Assembly (NCBI GenBank): GCA_001970955.1
Contig: MPUH01000109.1
Location: 1 to 64,000 of the forward strand
Source of the DNA: Stentor coeruleus
Taxonomy: Eukaryota; Ciliophora; Heterotrichea; Heterotrichida; Stentoridae
Length of the DNA stretch: 64,000 nt
Direction of reading: 5' to 3'
Shown here: positions 22,210 through 33,611 of the stretch, piece by piece
Position numbering within the stretch: the first letter of the stretch is position 1
How the letters are laid out: every line of letters begins with the position of its first letter
Translations under genes and position numbers: made by a program
Notes under the pieces: model-generated
Seen by the model: the letters and a program-made list of their open reading frames with translations, nothing else
Databases searched by the model: none
Told to the model about the DNA's origin: nothing

Positions 22210-23773
22210 TAATTATAACTTTATGGCATTTTATCACTCACAATGCAAAAAGCTGTGAGGAACCCATAGTATTTTGTATAGCATCAATAAAATTACTATA
22301 TTTTATTAATTAGCCTCCTAAAAGCTTAATAAAAAAAATTACAACTTAGTTAGAAATATTTACTTATATAGGATACCAATATATTTTTCATTATAATCAT
22401 AATAAATTATAGTTAAAAACATTTAAATTCTTGATTGAATATTTATGTTTAGATGGATTTTTAAAAATATATTCTTAAAAGTTCATACATATTTTAGTTT
22501 GAGTATTTTCATTTATTATACTGATTTTTTTTATACATAATTAAAAGTGAAAAAAAGGCTAAGTTTAATTTTTTAGTTATTTTTATAAGCTAGAAAATTA
22601 TGTGTATGATTTTTGAGTTAGTTATGATGTTTAATTTTATAAGATATATTAATAGATAAAAAATTAATGGTTTGATTGTGATTTTTTTGTAGTTTAAGTT
22701 AGGCTATTATGATTTTTTTTAATTATAATTAGAGCTGATGTAAGTTTAAGTTTATGGGCTAAAATATATTTATGATATCAATAAAAATTATATTTTAGTC
22801 TTTTTATAGTGATAAATTTCTAAAACTTACAACACCCTTTTATGTTATTCGTTCCTGAATTATTCATACATTTTTATTTCATGTATTAATTTCCATTTTA
22901 CATAAATAGTTGTAGTTATATAAAATTCACAGCCATTCCTAACGCTTAAAAATCTTGATTCTATCCTTTCCTCTTCTTAATAATCCTCCCACATTTTTTA
23001 TCATACCCAAATAATATTCTATTACCTAAATTCTCTATTCTAAACATCATCTACAAAAATTACAATAAAAACTCACAATTTTTTCATAAACAAGTTTCTA
23101 CCAAATCCTCCATCCTAACTCAAAAAAATCACCCAAATCATATAAAAATCCTAGTCCTCTTAAAAAAAAACTACTTTTACAGGTAAAATACTATAAAAAC
23201 ACAGCAAAGGATGAACATCAATCTGCAAGAATTTTCTTCAAACACCGAAGAGAAATCCGAACCATCTCCCCAGTTTTCTTAGAAGGATCCCCAATAAAAC
23301 TAAATCATATAATCAACCTAAACAAAAAATTTGTCATAAATCAAATATAGAAGAAATTATAAACCTTCAAGTAATCCTTGATTATGAATGCTCATATTCA
23401 AATTCTCATTCAATTGTTCATATGTTTGAATTAAATAATTATTAACATTTTTGATGGAAATATTATTATATAGTTATATCTTATGATATCTATAAATGAA
23501 TCTACCACAACTCATCAGTATAATTTTATTAGAATTTCACATAAAATATTCTAACTAACTTTTTTTCTATACGACAATATCTAACATAAAATATCAAGAC
23601 CCAACTTAATAAAACATAAATCGTAGCTAATCATCTTATGAGTCCTAAAACCCTCAATACTATAATCCTACATAAAAATTATCTCTTACCCTTTATACCC
23701 AGCTATTCTCCACATAAAAAATCCTACATACCATTATCTCAGTCTTAAAACCTCTCAAAAAATCAAACATAAA
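22210..23773. other. Divergent intergenic region with a sharp G-rich to C-rich switch
   Basis: It lies between two divergent genes. About 22440-22800 is C-poor on the plus strand (G/T/A only over long stretches), and from about 22830 to 23773 it is C-rich and G-poor. At 23211-23282 a 23-codon open frame (MNINLQEFSS...) looks faintly like the N-terminus of the next gene (ININEFST). No acceptable 15-nt intron extends it, so it is not called as a gene. Confidence 0.6.
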
Positions 23774-25114
23774 ATGGAAGACCGGAGTTCAGGAATTAAC
23801 ATAAACGAGTTCTCAACAGCTGACCACGACATGTTTTCCAATAACTTCTCATACATCGAAACCGAAAACGAAATTCTAAGAGTAACAGTTGAACTACCAG
23901 ATGGGAAAAAAGCTCAAGTAGCAGTCCACGACAACGAAAGCTTAGACCAACTCATATCCGATTTTGGGGAAAAACATGATCTTGGTCCAAAAGCTCGTGC
24001 AGCATTATCTGAGCAAATTGAAAAAACTTTACAAATCCTATACCCTGACCCATTATCCCATTTACCTGAAAACGAAAGTATTAAATTCGAAATCCCTAAC
24101 AAAGGTCATGAACTTTATATGAAAGGGGTTAAAATGAGAGAAAAAGTTAAACAGAAAACTGAAGCTATAAAAAACGAATACGTAGCTAAAGAAATGAAGT
24201 CAACAACTTTTCGTCCATCAACGAACTCTCCTGGTAGAAGACATAAACCTCCAGAACAGTTATTATTAGAAAAAGGTAAAAAAACAATTGAAAGTTTAGA
24301 GAAAAAAAGAGCTGAAAGGGATAAAAAAGCTCTTGATCCATGCACATTTTCTCCTGAAATAAACAAAAATACTGAACATGTTAAGAAATCCCCTAAAAAA
24401 TCTCCTGAAAGATTTGTGAACCTATATAAAGATGCGCAGAGTATTAGGGAAAAACTTGTAAAGAAATCTAATGACTTGTAATTTATATATAGGGTTGAAA
24501 AAGATTGCCCATTTGAACCGAATTTCGATTTGACTAGAAAAAAAACTGAGCAATTAGTTAAAAAAAATACAATAAAAGATAAAGGAAATGATAAGAAAAA
24601 TTGTGTTTATGTTATAAATTCCCCTGAAAAAACTAAACAACATAAACAGAATCCTAATCAAAATGTTATTATTCCTGGGCATAAATCTGAACAAATGATA
24701 CAGAAAATCCGTAGGACGAGATATGAAGAAATTTTTAATGATCTTTTACCTGATACTAAAGGTTTTATAACAAGAGAAACAGTTTACAAAGCTAAACTGC
24801 AACTAAAGCTTAAAAATATGATAAAACCTTTGATTGAAGAAATTGAACAAAATGATGAGAAACTTAATTTTAATGATTTTTGTGAAGCTATGGAAATGCT
24901 TATGAAAACTTTGAGTCAAGGGGAAAAGACGGAATTGATGAGAATGCCGAAAAACGCTCCGAATGATGTGTTTGATTTTTCTGCACATAGACAGACGAAT
25001 AAAGCAAATTCTAGTATTGGAGGGTTTTCGAATAATTTTGTTGAGGAGATGATGAGAGTATCTCCATCAAAAAACTTCAAGTCTTTACATGCAGAGACAA
25101 AACCTATGTATTAG
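23774..25114 (+). CDS. Protein of unknown function with Ubl-like N-terminus, TFxP repeats and EF-hand-like pair; one intron
   Basis: The spliced product is about 441 residues. Residues 35-95 (LRVTVELPDGKKAQVAV..., LDQLISDFGEKHDLG) look like a small ubiquitin-like fold. Three spaced motifs follow, STFRPST, CTFSPEI and CPFEPNF, set in lysine-rich helices; such TF.P motifs recur in protist ciliary and cytoskeletal proteins (family memory, not tested). The C-terminal part has two degenerate EF-hand-like stretches (LLPDTKGFITRETV and IEQNDEKLNFNDF). The intron at 24478-24492 joins NDL to VEKDCPFEPN in frame and completes the third TF.P-type motif. The function is not known. Confidence 0.8.
24478..24492 (+). 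other. 15-nt spliceosomal intron
   Basis: It reads GTAATTTATATATAG. The TAA in its first bases would stop translation; removal continues the frame through DLVEKDCPF. Confidence 0.92.
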
Positions 25115-25788
25115 AATATTTTATAATAACTAAGATAATGATTATTAAGTGAGAAATAGTTTTGGAGGATGTAGGAAGTTGATGGAAAAATTAGAATTTG
25201 TTTTTTATTGTGGAGATTAGTTTATTTGTATTAAGATATGATGTATTATAAAAGATAATAACTGATTTTATATTAAATAGGAGTTTTATTGTTAATTAAA
25301 TGGTTTTTATAGTATAATTACTTATTTTATGCTTGAGAAAATCAGAATTTTTATTGGTAGATTAGAAAATGTTATACAAAATACAGTTTTTATATTATTA
25401 AAATCCGCAATCCCAAGTATTGTAAAAGGTTTACAACTTTATCCAATAATAAACCTAGACTTATAAGACCCTTATATCAATATAATTTTTTTTATTAAAT
25501 TCTTATAGATACTTCGATAAAATATACTATCATACTTCTGAAAATCTATAATTTTTCCAAAAAACCCAAAGCATTTCACTTAACCAAATCCTGCACTTTC
25601 AATATAACCTTAAACCCAAATCCAATACCTAAGCCTAATTATTACAATCAGTCTACAATGAAAACAGTAATTCCCTATAAATTTTCAAAAGCTTATTCTT
25701 GATCAAAACATCAAATTCTTATCAAACATTTCTTCTCCATACAAAAATCCTTTACTTACAATAATAACATAAGAATTATAATTATAGT
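25115..25788. other. Intergenic region between two plus-strand genes
   Basis: The first half (to about 25390) is G-rich and C-poor; the second half (about 25400-25788) is C-rich and G-poor. I see no coding or RNA gene. Confidence 0.6.
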
Positions 25789-26085
25789 ATGTATTCATCT
25801 ACTAAAACTCCATCACCGAAATCCAAGCCACTTCCTACAATTCAAAATTTCCGATCGTCCTTTCATTCTGAAGAGCGTTCAAGAATTGTCCTCAAAAAGA
25901 TAAAAATTGTTTCAAATTCTGATCTTCGTCTATCATGGACAAGTAAACTAATGACTTGGAAATCTATATTAGAAGATCAGAAAGATTATCGTGAACGTAT
26001 AACAAAAATTGAGCTTTATAATCAAAAGCTCATGAATGGAAGACGTAAAAGACCTTCACCTCATAGACATAATAATAGCCCTTAA
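25789..26085 (+). CDS. Small basic protein of unknown function
   Basis: A 98-residue frame starting MYSSTKTPSPKSKP. It is rich in Lys, Arg, Ser and Pro, with a short helical middle (LRLSWTSKLMTWKSILEDQ) and a basic C-terminus (RRKRPSPHRHNNSP). Its codons are far less AT-rich than the flanks, and it sits exactly where the base skew switches, as at other gene edges here. No family is recognised. Confidence 0.6.
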   Translation: MYSSTKTPSPKSKPLPTIQNFRSSFHSEERSRIVLKKIKIVSNSDLRLSWTSKLMTWKSILEDQKDYRERITKIELYNQKLMNGRRKRPSPHRHNNSP

Positions 26086-27364
26086 GTATTAATATAATAT
26101 TATGCTAAGTTTGATTATATATAGAGATTTTTGTTTTAAATTTGATTATATATAGAAACTTTTGTTGTAAATTAAGTATGTTTTATGGTCTTGTAAATCT
26201 GAATATTATTTCAATATATGATTAGTATGTATTAGTCTATTTTCGGTATATTTTATTAATTATTATTTGATTAGTAGTTTAGTTTTTATTATAAAGAAGA
26301 AATTATTTGGTTTTGGGTACTGATACACTTTTTTTTTAGCTTAGTTTCTTTAGGTATTTAGCTTTTATTGTTCCTGGTAAATTTAAGGTTGATAAGTATT
26401 CAAGAATAAATCAGGTAGAAATGTTGGAAAAGAAAAGAATTGAATGAGAATAGGGTTGATGAAAATGAAATGGTGATTTGAAGAATGTAATTGGGTAATA
26501 TTTTTATATTTACGATGATATTGAATAATTAGTAATAGAATTTTGGTGGAAATGTGTATATGATAAATAACTGGGTTTTATGGTTGAATTTTGGTAGCAA
26601 AAATTTTGTCTTAGAAAGAAAGTTTAATAGGTAATTAGTTAGTAATACTATTATGAAAAATTTTAATTTTTTAATGGGAAATTATGATAAGTTGTTATAA
26701 TAATAGATGCATTTATTGGGCTTATATTTTATATTGGAAAATATTTTCGTTAAATATGCATGGGTATCAGTTTTCAAATTAATAAACACATAATTTTCAT
26801 AATTTTATTCCTGTTATTGATAATATATAGTTTTTTCAGACTATGATTAATACACTTCCAGCTAAAAAGTCATGTTTTTTTTACATCTTTGCCTTTTAAA
26901 TTAAAAAGATTATTTTCTTCACAATTTATTATCAGAATTATAATAAATCCTAATATCCAATCATAAACCAATCCATTTTAGATATATGTAACAAAATATA
27001 GATTCTTATAAATGTTATAAATTCCTCTTAATAAATTTAAACAAAAATAAATCTCCTTATTAAAAGCATATCATACCCTAATATAAATAATAAATAATCA
27101 ACCTAAATCTAAAAATTCTTATACTCAGATTCATTTAATCCAATTTTTATATTAGACCATACAAAATTTCTACAATTGTTCAAAGCACAAATTCATTAGT
27201 AAAACTGCATAAATCAATCACCAACATATACAAAAAATCATAAAAACTCCTTTCAAACAAAAACCCCCTAGTATTTATTACTATAAACACTAACTTAACA
27301 CTTAACACATAACACTATATTTTTTTCATTAAAAAAAATCTTCACTATATCTTATCTAAATAAT
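26086..27364. other. Convergent intergenic region, no gene seen
   Basis: It separates the 3' ends of convergent genes. Bases 26086 to about 26780 are G-rich and C-poor; about 26880-27364 are C-rich and G-poor. No open frame, tRNA or repeat could be supported. Confidence 0.6.
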
Positions 27365-28318
27365 TTATGTTGTATAAATACGACTTGAATTCCCAATGCC
27401 AATAGCAAATCTATTATTATTCCCCAAATGCATAGAATACACTGTTTTCACAGCATCAGGAATCACAGCAACCTGTTGCAAAGTATCTGCTTGATAGAAA
27501 TAAATCTCCCCAGACCCAACTCCTCCAACAGCAAACATCAACCCTTCATTCCTACAAAACTGCACCGAATAAGGCATGCATTTTTTCCCCCCAAATTCCA
27601 TAGTCAGTGTATGAATATTCCCCCCATTTTCTAAACTCCATACTTGTAATTGTTCTCTTATATGATAACTTCCACTAATAACATAATTATCCCTAACATC
27701 TACAGAGTCTCCACAAACATGAGGTCCAATGATTTCTCTAACATATTTAGTTGTCCTGATATCCCATATAGTAATTTTATTATCCCATCCAGCACTAAGG
27801 AAAAGGTTTTCTGAGAACCATTTTAAACAAAAAACCCTTTGTGCCCCTTCAGCTTCTCCTTGCATAGAATGACTAAACTCACCTATTTGTGTGAAATTAG
27901 CTTCATCAAAAAGTTTGATTTTGCCTTCTTTACACCCTAGAATATAATTAGTTCCGTCTGAATTGAAGTCGGCACTGTATATTTGTTCATTTCGTAAACG
28001 GGTCATACTTAAGCTTTTCCCATTAGCTAAATTCCAATGTACTACTCCTCCATCACAAGTTGTAGCTAAAAGTACAGGTTTACGAGATGTGTCTACAAGT
28101 TCAGGACGAAATCTTACAGAGGTAATAGGCATTTTTTCAGCTCCAGATTGGCAATTTAGATTACGAATTTGCTCAAAAGAACTGTTGTATAGTTGGACGT
28201 AACCATTTGATGTACCTAAAGCGAGTTGATCTCCTGTAAAATTCCATCTGACATTGAAAACATCTAAGTTATTGCAAGTGATTTCATAATCTAGTGTTGG
28301 TCTTCTTCTTTCTACCAT
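27365..28318 (-). CDS. WD40-repeat protein
   Basis: A 317-residue protein starting MVERRRPTLD. It has about seven WD40-like blades: LALGTSNGYVQLYN, LLATTCDGGVVHWN, YILGCKEGKIKLFD, FLSAGWDNKITIWD, VISGSYHIREQLQVWS, MFAVGGVGSGEIYFY, and a final strand RFAIGIGNSSRIY that probably closes the ring. This is the length of a single seven-bladed propeller with no extra domain, a scaffold for protein complexes. I cannot place it in a named orthologue group; it does not look like eIF3i or RACK1. Confidence 0.85.
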   Translation of the reverse strand: MVERRRPTLDYEITCNNLDVFNVRWNFTGDQLALGTSNGYVQLYNSSFEQIRNLNCQSGAEKMPITSVRFRPELVDTSRKPVLLATTCDGGVVHWNLANGKSLSMTRLRNEQIYSADFNSDGTNYILGCKEGKIKLFDEANFTQIGEFSHSMQGEAEGAQRVFCLKWFSENLFLSAGWDNKITIWDIRTTKYVREIIGPHVCGDSVDVRDNYVISGSYHIREQLQVWSLENGGNIHTLTMEFGGKKCMPYSVQFCRNEGLMFAVGGVGSGEIYFYQADTLQQVAVIPDAVKTVYSMHLGNNNRFAIGIGNSSRIYTT

Positions 28319-29401
28319 AATGAAGATATTTATTGTAGTTCATAGATGAAGAAGGAGATGAAGATTTTTTATTTGAAAATGGTAATAAAAGAGTTTTTTG
28401 GGTGGGAGAAAAGTGAGAAATAGGTTGAGAGTGTAGAAGAGTTTTTTTTTGAAGATTTATGAGATTTTTGATTTTGATAAAGTGGTTGAGGATTATAAGG
28501 ATTTGATTAGATTTTTGAGGTTAGAAGGGGTTTTTAATGAGGGAGGTCATAGAGTTTTTTAATACTATGAATGATTTTTAAAACTGAGTTTGGGATTTGG
28601 TAAAGAAGTATAGGTGATGATTTTGGGGAGGTATAAAGATTTAAGGGGTTATTGAATCGGTTTGGAGATTAGATTTTAGTTATGATTCTGGGTGTTAAGG
28701 TTTTATTTTTGAAAACATTTTAAATAGCTTTTAGTATTTTTGTGAGAAGACTCTTTTAATAAGCCTTAAGTATAATTACCTTAGAAGCCTAGCAACTGAT
28801 ATGGCATTTTTTAATTTTATAAAACTAAATCAGTGTGTGTCGATGATTAGGTGTTATAAGAAATAAATAAAAAATAATAAAAAGATAACTTTAATAAATT
28901 GCAATATTCAAAAAATAAAACCATATTCAATATATNTAGCAGTAAATTTTATTTATATCAAAACTATCACATTTAAACAATATCAATCAATAATAAATTC
29001 TTTATCCAACATATATTCCCGAAATAATCTTTAAAAAATTCTTCTCTTTGCAACATATTTAATCTTCATAATACCAAAAAATACTTAAACACATTTAAAT
29101 AAAAATCTATCATCATCTATAACATTACTCATTTAATATTAACTTAAAATTTTTCCACACATCAAAAAAGTATTACACCTCTTCCTTACAAATAATCCAT
29201 CTTTCCCATGATTGATTTTATAATATCTTAATTTAATAAACATTTTATAATAAAATAAATGCCATAATAAACTTAGAATAAAATCAGTTTATCACCCCAA
29301 ATCCATCCTCCTTCCTAAATCAAGTTTATTTTCCTTATCACTTCTAAAATTTTCTTTTTATAATTAATTCCTCTATGTTATTTCATTTTGTTTTATAAAA
29401 T
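28319..29401. other. Divergent intergenic region containing an N
   Basis: Bases 28319 to about 28790 are G-rich and C-poor, and about 28860-29401 are C-rich and G-poor. The N at 28936 has no clear direct repeat beside it, unlike the other six. No gene is supported. Confidence 0.6.
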
Positions 29402-29803
29402 ATGAACCAATCTCAGAAAAGCAAAAATCACCTTAAAGTGTCTTTCGCAAAGCCTATTATAAAATACCTTACTAAATCCCCAAGTCATTCAAAAAGTGCT
29501 TCCTCAGACTTTACTCATCATCAAAACCCTCTAAACAAATCATCAAACGTTTCTTCTATCCCCACCTCTGAAAAACTAAGAAATCCAGATAAATCAAAAC
29601 ATTTGACTGTCGCTTATTCTGACTGGGAATATTTCTCAGCAAGCAAAGAATCAACAAAAGATTTCTCAAAACCCTTACATGAACTTAGAAGGAATATAAA
29701 AAATCCTTATATTTATGTAAATACGACAGATTTAGATGATGATCAAAAAGCTCTAGAAACTCATCTTTTTCAAGCATTTAAAAATATTCATTCTGATGAT
29801 TAG
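29402..29803 (+). CDS. Small hypothetical protein
   Basis: A 133-residue frame starting MNQSQKSKNH. The first half is Ser/Lys-rich and probably disordered; the second half has a mixed segment (LTVAYSDWEYFSASKEST) and an acidic end (TTDLDDDQKALETHLFQAF). It is convergent with the LRR-IQ gene, with about 67 bp between stop codons. No family is recognised. It is called on frame length and composition compared with the flanks. Confidence 0.55.
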   Translation: MNQSQKSKNHLKVSFAKPIIKYLTKSPSHSKSASSDFTHHQNPLNKSSNVSSIPTSEKLRNPDKSKHLTVAYSDWEYFSASKESTKDFSKPLHELRRNIKNPYIYVNTTDLDDDQKALETHLFQAFKNIHSDD

Positions 29804-29870
29804 TATAAATTTATTACTTTTTATTATACTTATAGTTTATTATGAAGAATTTTATCATTGCTTTATAATT

Positions 29871-32738
29871 TTACAAAGTCTTTTTGGTTTTGAATTTCTC
29901 AAAAAGTATAGCTTGGACTAATTCACGACGTTCTTTATTTTTCTGCTTAACTACAACTACTTTATCTTTCACCTCTTGTGCTGATTTAGCTTTATGTCTT
30001 TGTAATTCACTGTTTTTCATAAGTTTGCCAATCATATTTTTTGCTTGGGCAAACTGCTTGATAAATAATTTTTCGTTTAAGTAAACCTGCTTTCTTTTGT
30101 TTTGGGCTTCAATGAAAGTCCTTTTGAGCTCAAGTTCCTTTTCTTCAAAATTCCTTCTAAATGATATAATTTCATTTGTATGATCTTTTTCTTCTCTAAA
30201 AACACTAACTTTGGTCTCTAATTCCATTTGTTTAGCAAATTTTAATTCTGCATGCCTACGTGATTTTTCTTCTCTAGCATATTTTACCCTTTGTCTTATG
30301 ATATCTTCGTCTGTGATTTGCTGGCTTTTAGCAACATCACTACGTTCTGTGATGAAATCTGAGTGAACTTCAGGTTTGATTATTGGTGACAAAGATTCTA
30401 CAGGTATTGGAGATATTGTTGTTTCAGGAATATGAGGATGTGTTGGGATTTTTATTTTTTCCTCAGCTGGGTTTAGAGCTTTAAGTAAAATATCAATAGC
30501 AGGGCATGTATCAGTTGGACTAATATTGCGCATTTTCCAGATGTTTCTTAGTTTCGACATGAGAAAAGGATGGGTTAGCATTTTTCTTGTAAAAAGCGGG
30601 ACATAGCTACCAGTCCTATAATCCAATGTTTTCAAAAAAAGTACACTAACTCTTCTTCTAACTTCCTCCATACTTTTATACTCAAGTTTAATAAACCTAA
30701 TCTGCGCATCTGCAACAGGGGGTTTATCCAAAACCTCATTCTGCAAATTAACAATCTCAACCTTAGCCCCACTCAAAACCACAGCCTGTAAAGTTTTCTC
30801 TTCCTCAGAAACGGCAAAACTCCCAGTGTTCTCAACTTGAAAACTACATCCAATCCACTCAGGGATAAATCTTTTCCTATTAACATGTGTAATATAAACA
30901 GTATCTCCATTACAATAAAAGTCAAAATTCTGTTCAAGAAACTTAAAACTTGATGTTGATTCAATTAAATACTGAAACAAATGTTCTTGCATATACACAA
31001 CCGGCATATTAAACTCCTTAAGTATTTTTTTCAATTTAACCAAATATTTTATCCTATGCATAAACCTAATAGCCCTCCACCATCTTTGTATACAATAAAC
31101 AGCTCTACGTTGTATAGCTAATTTAGCTAAGAAATTATGTTTACGAACTCTATATCCTCTATAACAAGCTTGTACTGTACATGCAGCTTTAATACGATCT
31201 AAAGGGATTTTGAATATAGGCTGGAAAATAGGAAGGTCTTTAGAAAATACTAAACGATTATAATCTAGGATCATAAGAAAAAGTTCTTGAAGAAATATTA
31301 GATTTGGTGCTTCGAACTCGATAAGGTCAAGATATTCATCTAGATTTAAATTGATTGATTTGAATTTTTTCCTTTCTTTTTGAGTTATGATACTCCCTCG
31401 GTTACGAAATTTATTTAGTATTTTAAGCTCTTCCGGGGTACAGTATTTTTTTGATATTGATAGGTTTTTTATTGGTTTCCCATTTACGTTGTTGAGGATT
31501 TTTGCGCTATGGACCCATTTTATCATTTGCAGTAGAGGTATTGACGAGTATGGGAGATTTTCTATGTCTGGAAAACGTATAACTTTAATTGTTTTACATT
31601 CAGAGATCTTATTGAAAAGCTCGGTAAATGAGTACCCGTTAGGTTTTTTTTGGACTTTTTCAAAAAACTCAGGAGCCATGCGGTCGAATATCGAATTCGC
31701 AGGGTGATAAACTTCAGGGTTATACATTGCTATAGCCCTTAGCATGCATATCAACGTCCTTTGTTGACTTTTTAAAACATAAAACTTCTTATTTTTCAGT
31801 ATCGGCAAACCATATCTTGAAGTTTTCCTTTTCCTCCAAATCGATGCAATTTTTGTTGCGGCAATATACCTTTTCATTCTAAAATTCCGTAAAATCCTAT
31901 ATCTTCGATATGCATTTTCGATTTTCTGCACAGCTTTATATAAAACATACTGTTCTGGGGTATATAAAAGATAATCATCCTTTGATTCCCTAAGCATTTT
32001 CTCCAAATCTTTTCTTAAATGTAATCTTAACAACCAGCCTCTAACATGTTTTTGTATTGTTATAGCATGTCTATCTCTTTCACTCATATGTCCTCCCATG
32101 TTTTTTCTAACATGATATCTTCGCCAAAGGCTTTGTATTTTTATTGAAGGTGAGCATTTTTCCCATTTCCTTCTAAGTTTATACATATGTGTTCGAAAAG
32201 ATTTCATATCAGCATCATCTTGTATCCAGATTTTAGATTTCTCAGGATCTGGGATATAAATTCCTAACCTCTCTTCTTGAGTTGCTATATGGAAATCTAA
32301 AGCTAAAAGACCAGGTAAAGAATTAAGCATAAATTTACGATATTGGGGTAAATGAATACATGGGTTATTAAATAGAGTTAAATGAACTATTTGAGGTAAA
32401 AATGATAAAGATGTGAATGTATCCCAATTTTCTAGTAAATTGTCATGTAAATATAAGACTTGAAGTCTTGGCATTGTTTCCCATAATTCTTTTGATCCAA
32501 TATTTGATAAGAGATTTGTCGATAAGTCGAGTTTACGGAGATTTGTAAAACCTAAGGTAATGTCGATTGAAGATAAGGAGTTGTTTTTTAGAGAAAGGAT
32601 GAATATACTTGATCCTATTTCACGAAGGAGAAGTTTAAAGCAGGATGATAGTTCGAGACCTTCGAGTTTTAGAGACTGTATTGATTTTAGGTGATCAGTA
32701 CGGGCGATTGATTTCAGTTGCTCGAGGTTTAGTGCCAT
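29871..32738 (-). CDS. Leucine-rich-repeat, IQ-motif and coiled-coil protein
   Basis: A 955-residue protein. Residues about 18-150 are an LRR block of the SDS22/ciliary type (NNSLSSIDI, LRKLDLSTNLLSNIG, LQVLYLHDNLLENW, LTLFNNPC) ending in an LRR-cap-like YRKFMLNSLPGLLALD. IQ-like motifs follow: IQSLWRRYHVRK, IQKHVRGWLLRLHL, IENAYRRYRILR, VQACYRGYRVRK and IQRWWRAIR, which would bind calmodulin or centrin. The last 130 residues form a charged coiled coil. This order (LRR, IQ, coiled coil) is common in axonemal and basal-body proteins such as LRRIQ family members; the exact orthologue is not clear. Confidence 0.87.
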   Translation of the reverse strand: MALNLEQLKSIARTDHLKSIQSLKLEGLELSSCFKLLLREIGSSIFILSLKNNSLSSIDITLGFTNLRKLDLSTNLLSNIGSKELWETMPRLQVLYLHDNLLENWDTFTSLSFLPQIVHLTLFNNPCIHLPQYRKFMLNSLPGLLALDFHIATQEERLGIYIPDPEKSKIWIQDDADMKSFRTHMYKLRRKWEKCSPSIKIQSLWRRYHVRKNMGGHMSERDRHAITIQKHVRGWLLRLHLRKDLEKMLRESKDDYLLYTPEQYVLYKAVQKIENAYRRYRILRNFRMKRYIAATKIASIWRKRKTSRYGLPILKNKKFYVLKSQQRTLICMLRAIAMYNPEVYHPANSIFDRMAPEFFEKVQKKPNGYSFTELFNKISECKTIKVIRFPDIENLPYSSIPLLQMIKWVHSAKILNNVNGKPIKNLSISKKYCTPEELKILNKFRNRGSIITQKERKKFKSINLNLDEYLDLIEFEAPNLIFLQELFLMILDYNRLVFSKDLPIFQPIFKIPLDRIKAACTVQACYRGYRVRKHNFLAKLAIQRRAVYCIQRWWRAIRFMHRIKYLVKLKKILKEFNMPVVYMQEHLFQYLIESTSSFKFLEQNFDFYCNGDTVYITHVNRKRFIPEWIGCSFQVENTGSFAVSEEEKTLQAVVLSGAKVEIVNLQNEVLDKPPVADAQIRFIKLEYKSMEEVRRRVSVLFLKTLDYRTGSYVPLFTRKMLTHPFLMSKLRNIWKMRNISPTDTCPAIDILLKALNPAEEKIKIPTHPHIPETTISPIPVESLSPIIKPEVHSDFITERSDVAKSQQITDEDIIRQRVKYAREEKSRRHAELKFAKQMELETKVSVFREEKDHTNEIISFRRNFEEKELELKRTFIEAQNKRKQVYLNEKLFIKQFAQAKNMIGKLMKNSELQRHKAKSAQEVKDKVVVVKQKNKERRELVQAILFEKFKTKKTL

Positions 32739-33192
32739 TTATATATGAAGTTTATTAAGTCGTTGAAAGGTTTTTAGAGTTTTTGGAATTTTGTGGCTAG
32801 AAGGATTTATGATGTAAGATTTTAAGGGATGAGGTATTGAGGGTAGAGATTTTAGAGAGGAGTTTTTATTTGTAAGTTGGATGTGTTAGGATTTTTACTG
32901 ATTATAAAAATAAGTATATATTAGAATATTATGATTAGGTGTTAGGATGTTAGAAGATGTTTATGATAATAAGTTTTATGCTTGATTTCGTTTAAAATAA
33001 TAACTAATTTGTGTATTAAAAATTTATACACATTTATAAATAGTGTTGTGATTTTAAAGATGATTCAAGATGACTATAAGATGAAGTTAATAGCTTAAGG
33101 GCAATTATAAGTTTTTTTTGGCTGATAATACATCAAATATAGCTTACAGATTGAAAAAAATACTCAAAACTAAAAGGGTAATTTAAGAAAAA
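32739..33192. other. Upstream flank of the LRR-IQ gene
   Basis: A G-rich, C-poor stretch up to about 33120, then the 3' side of the tRNA-Thr gene. No coding region was seen. Confidence 0.55.
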
Positions 33193-33265
33193 AGCCCACT
33201 GCGGGATTTGAACCCGCGACCTTTCGCTTACGAGACGAATACAATAACCACTATGCTAAACAGGC
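33193..33265 (-). tRNA. tRNA-Thr(CGT)
   Basis: The minus strand folds as a full cloverleaf. Acceptor is GCCTGTT with AGTGGGC, then TA at 8-9. The anticodon arm is TTCGT, loop CTCGTAA, GCGAA, giving anticodon CGT. The T arm is GCGGG, loop TTCAAAT, CCCGC. A/B boxes are intact and there is no intron. A run of six T follows directly, the usual Pol III stop. CCA is not encoded. The acceptor has several G-T pairs. Confidence 0.93.
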
Positions 33266-33611
33266 TGCTTTTACTTTCACTTCTACCTTTCTCTTTTAAT
33301 CTTCAATTTGCATAACTACCCACAAAACAATTCCATTTAAACTACTCCAATCACACTATTTATTCTACATAGAAAATTAAATCATAAACTCAAACTTACC
33401 CAAAAATAATTCAATAATCCAATAAAATAATAAAATCCACTTAATATGTCATAAACCCCAAACCTAAAAACCCTGATATTCATTCTCAAAACAATCAAAT
33501 CTTCAATTCAAATTTCATTACCCCAAATCCTCTTTATATAAAAATCTCAATATAATCTCAATCCATACTCTTAATTTACCTAATATCAACAATGGTCTGA
33601 TAATAATACAA
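33266..33611. promoter_or_regulatory. C-rich leader of the uridine kinase gene, with a minimal uORF
   Basis: The region is C-rich and almost without G. At 33592-33600 an ATG GTC TGA uORF of two codons ends 11 bp before the main ATG at 33612, out of frame with it. If it is in the mRNA it could reduce or gate initiation. Confidence 0.4.

Noticed and set aside
23211-23282. A 23-codon frame resembling the start of the next gene
   Set aside because: Similarity is only a few residues, and it ends at a stop with no valid tiny intron.
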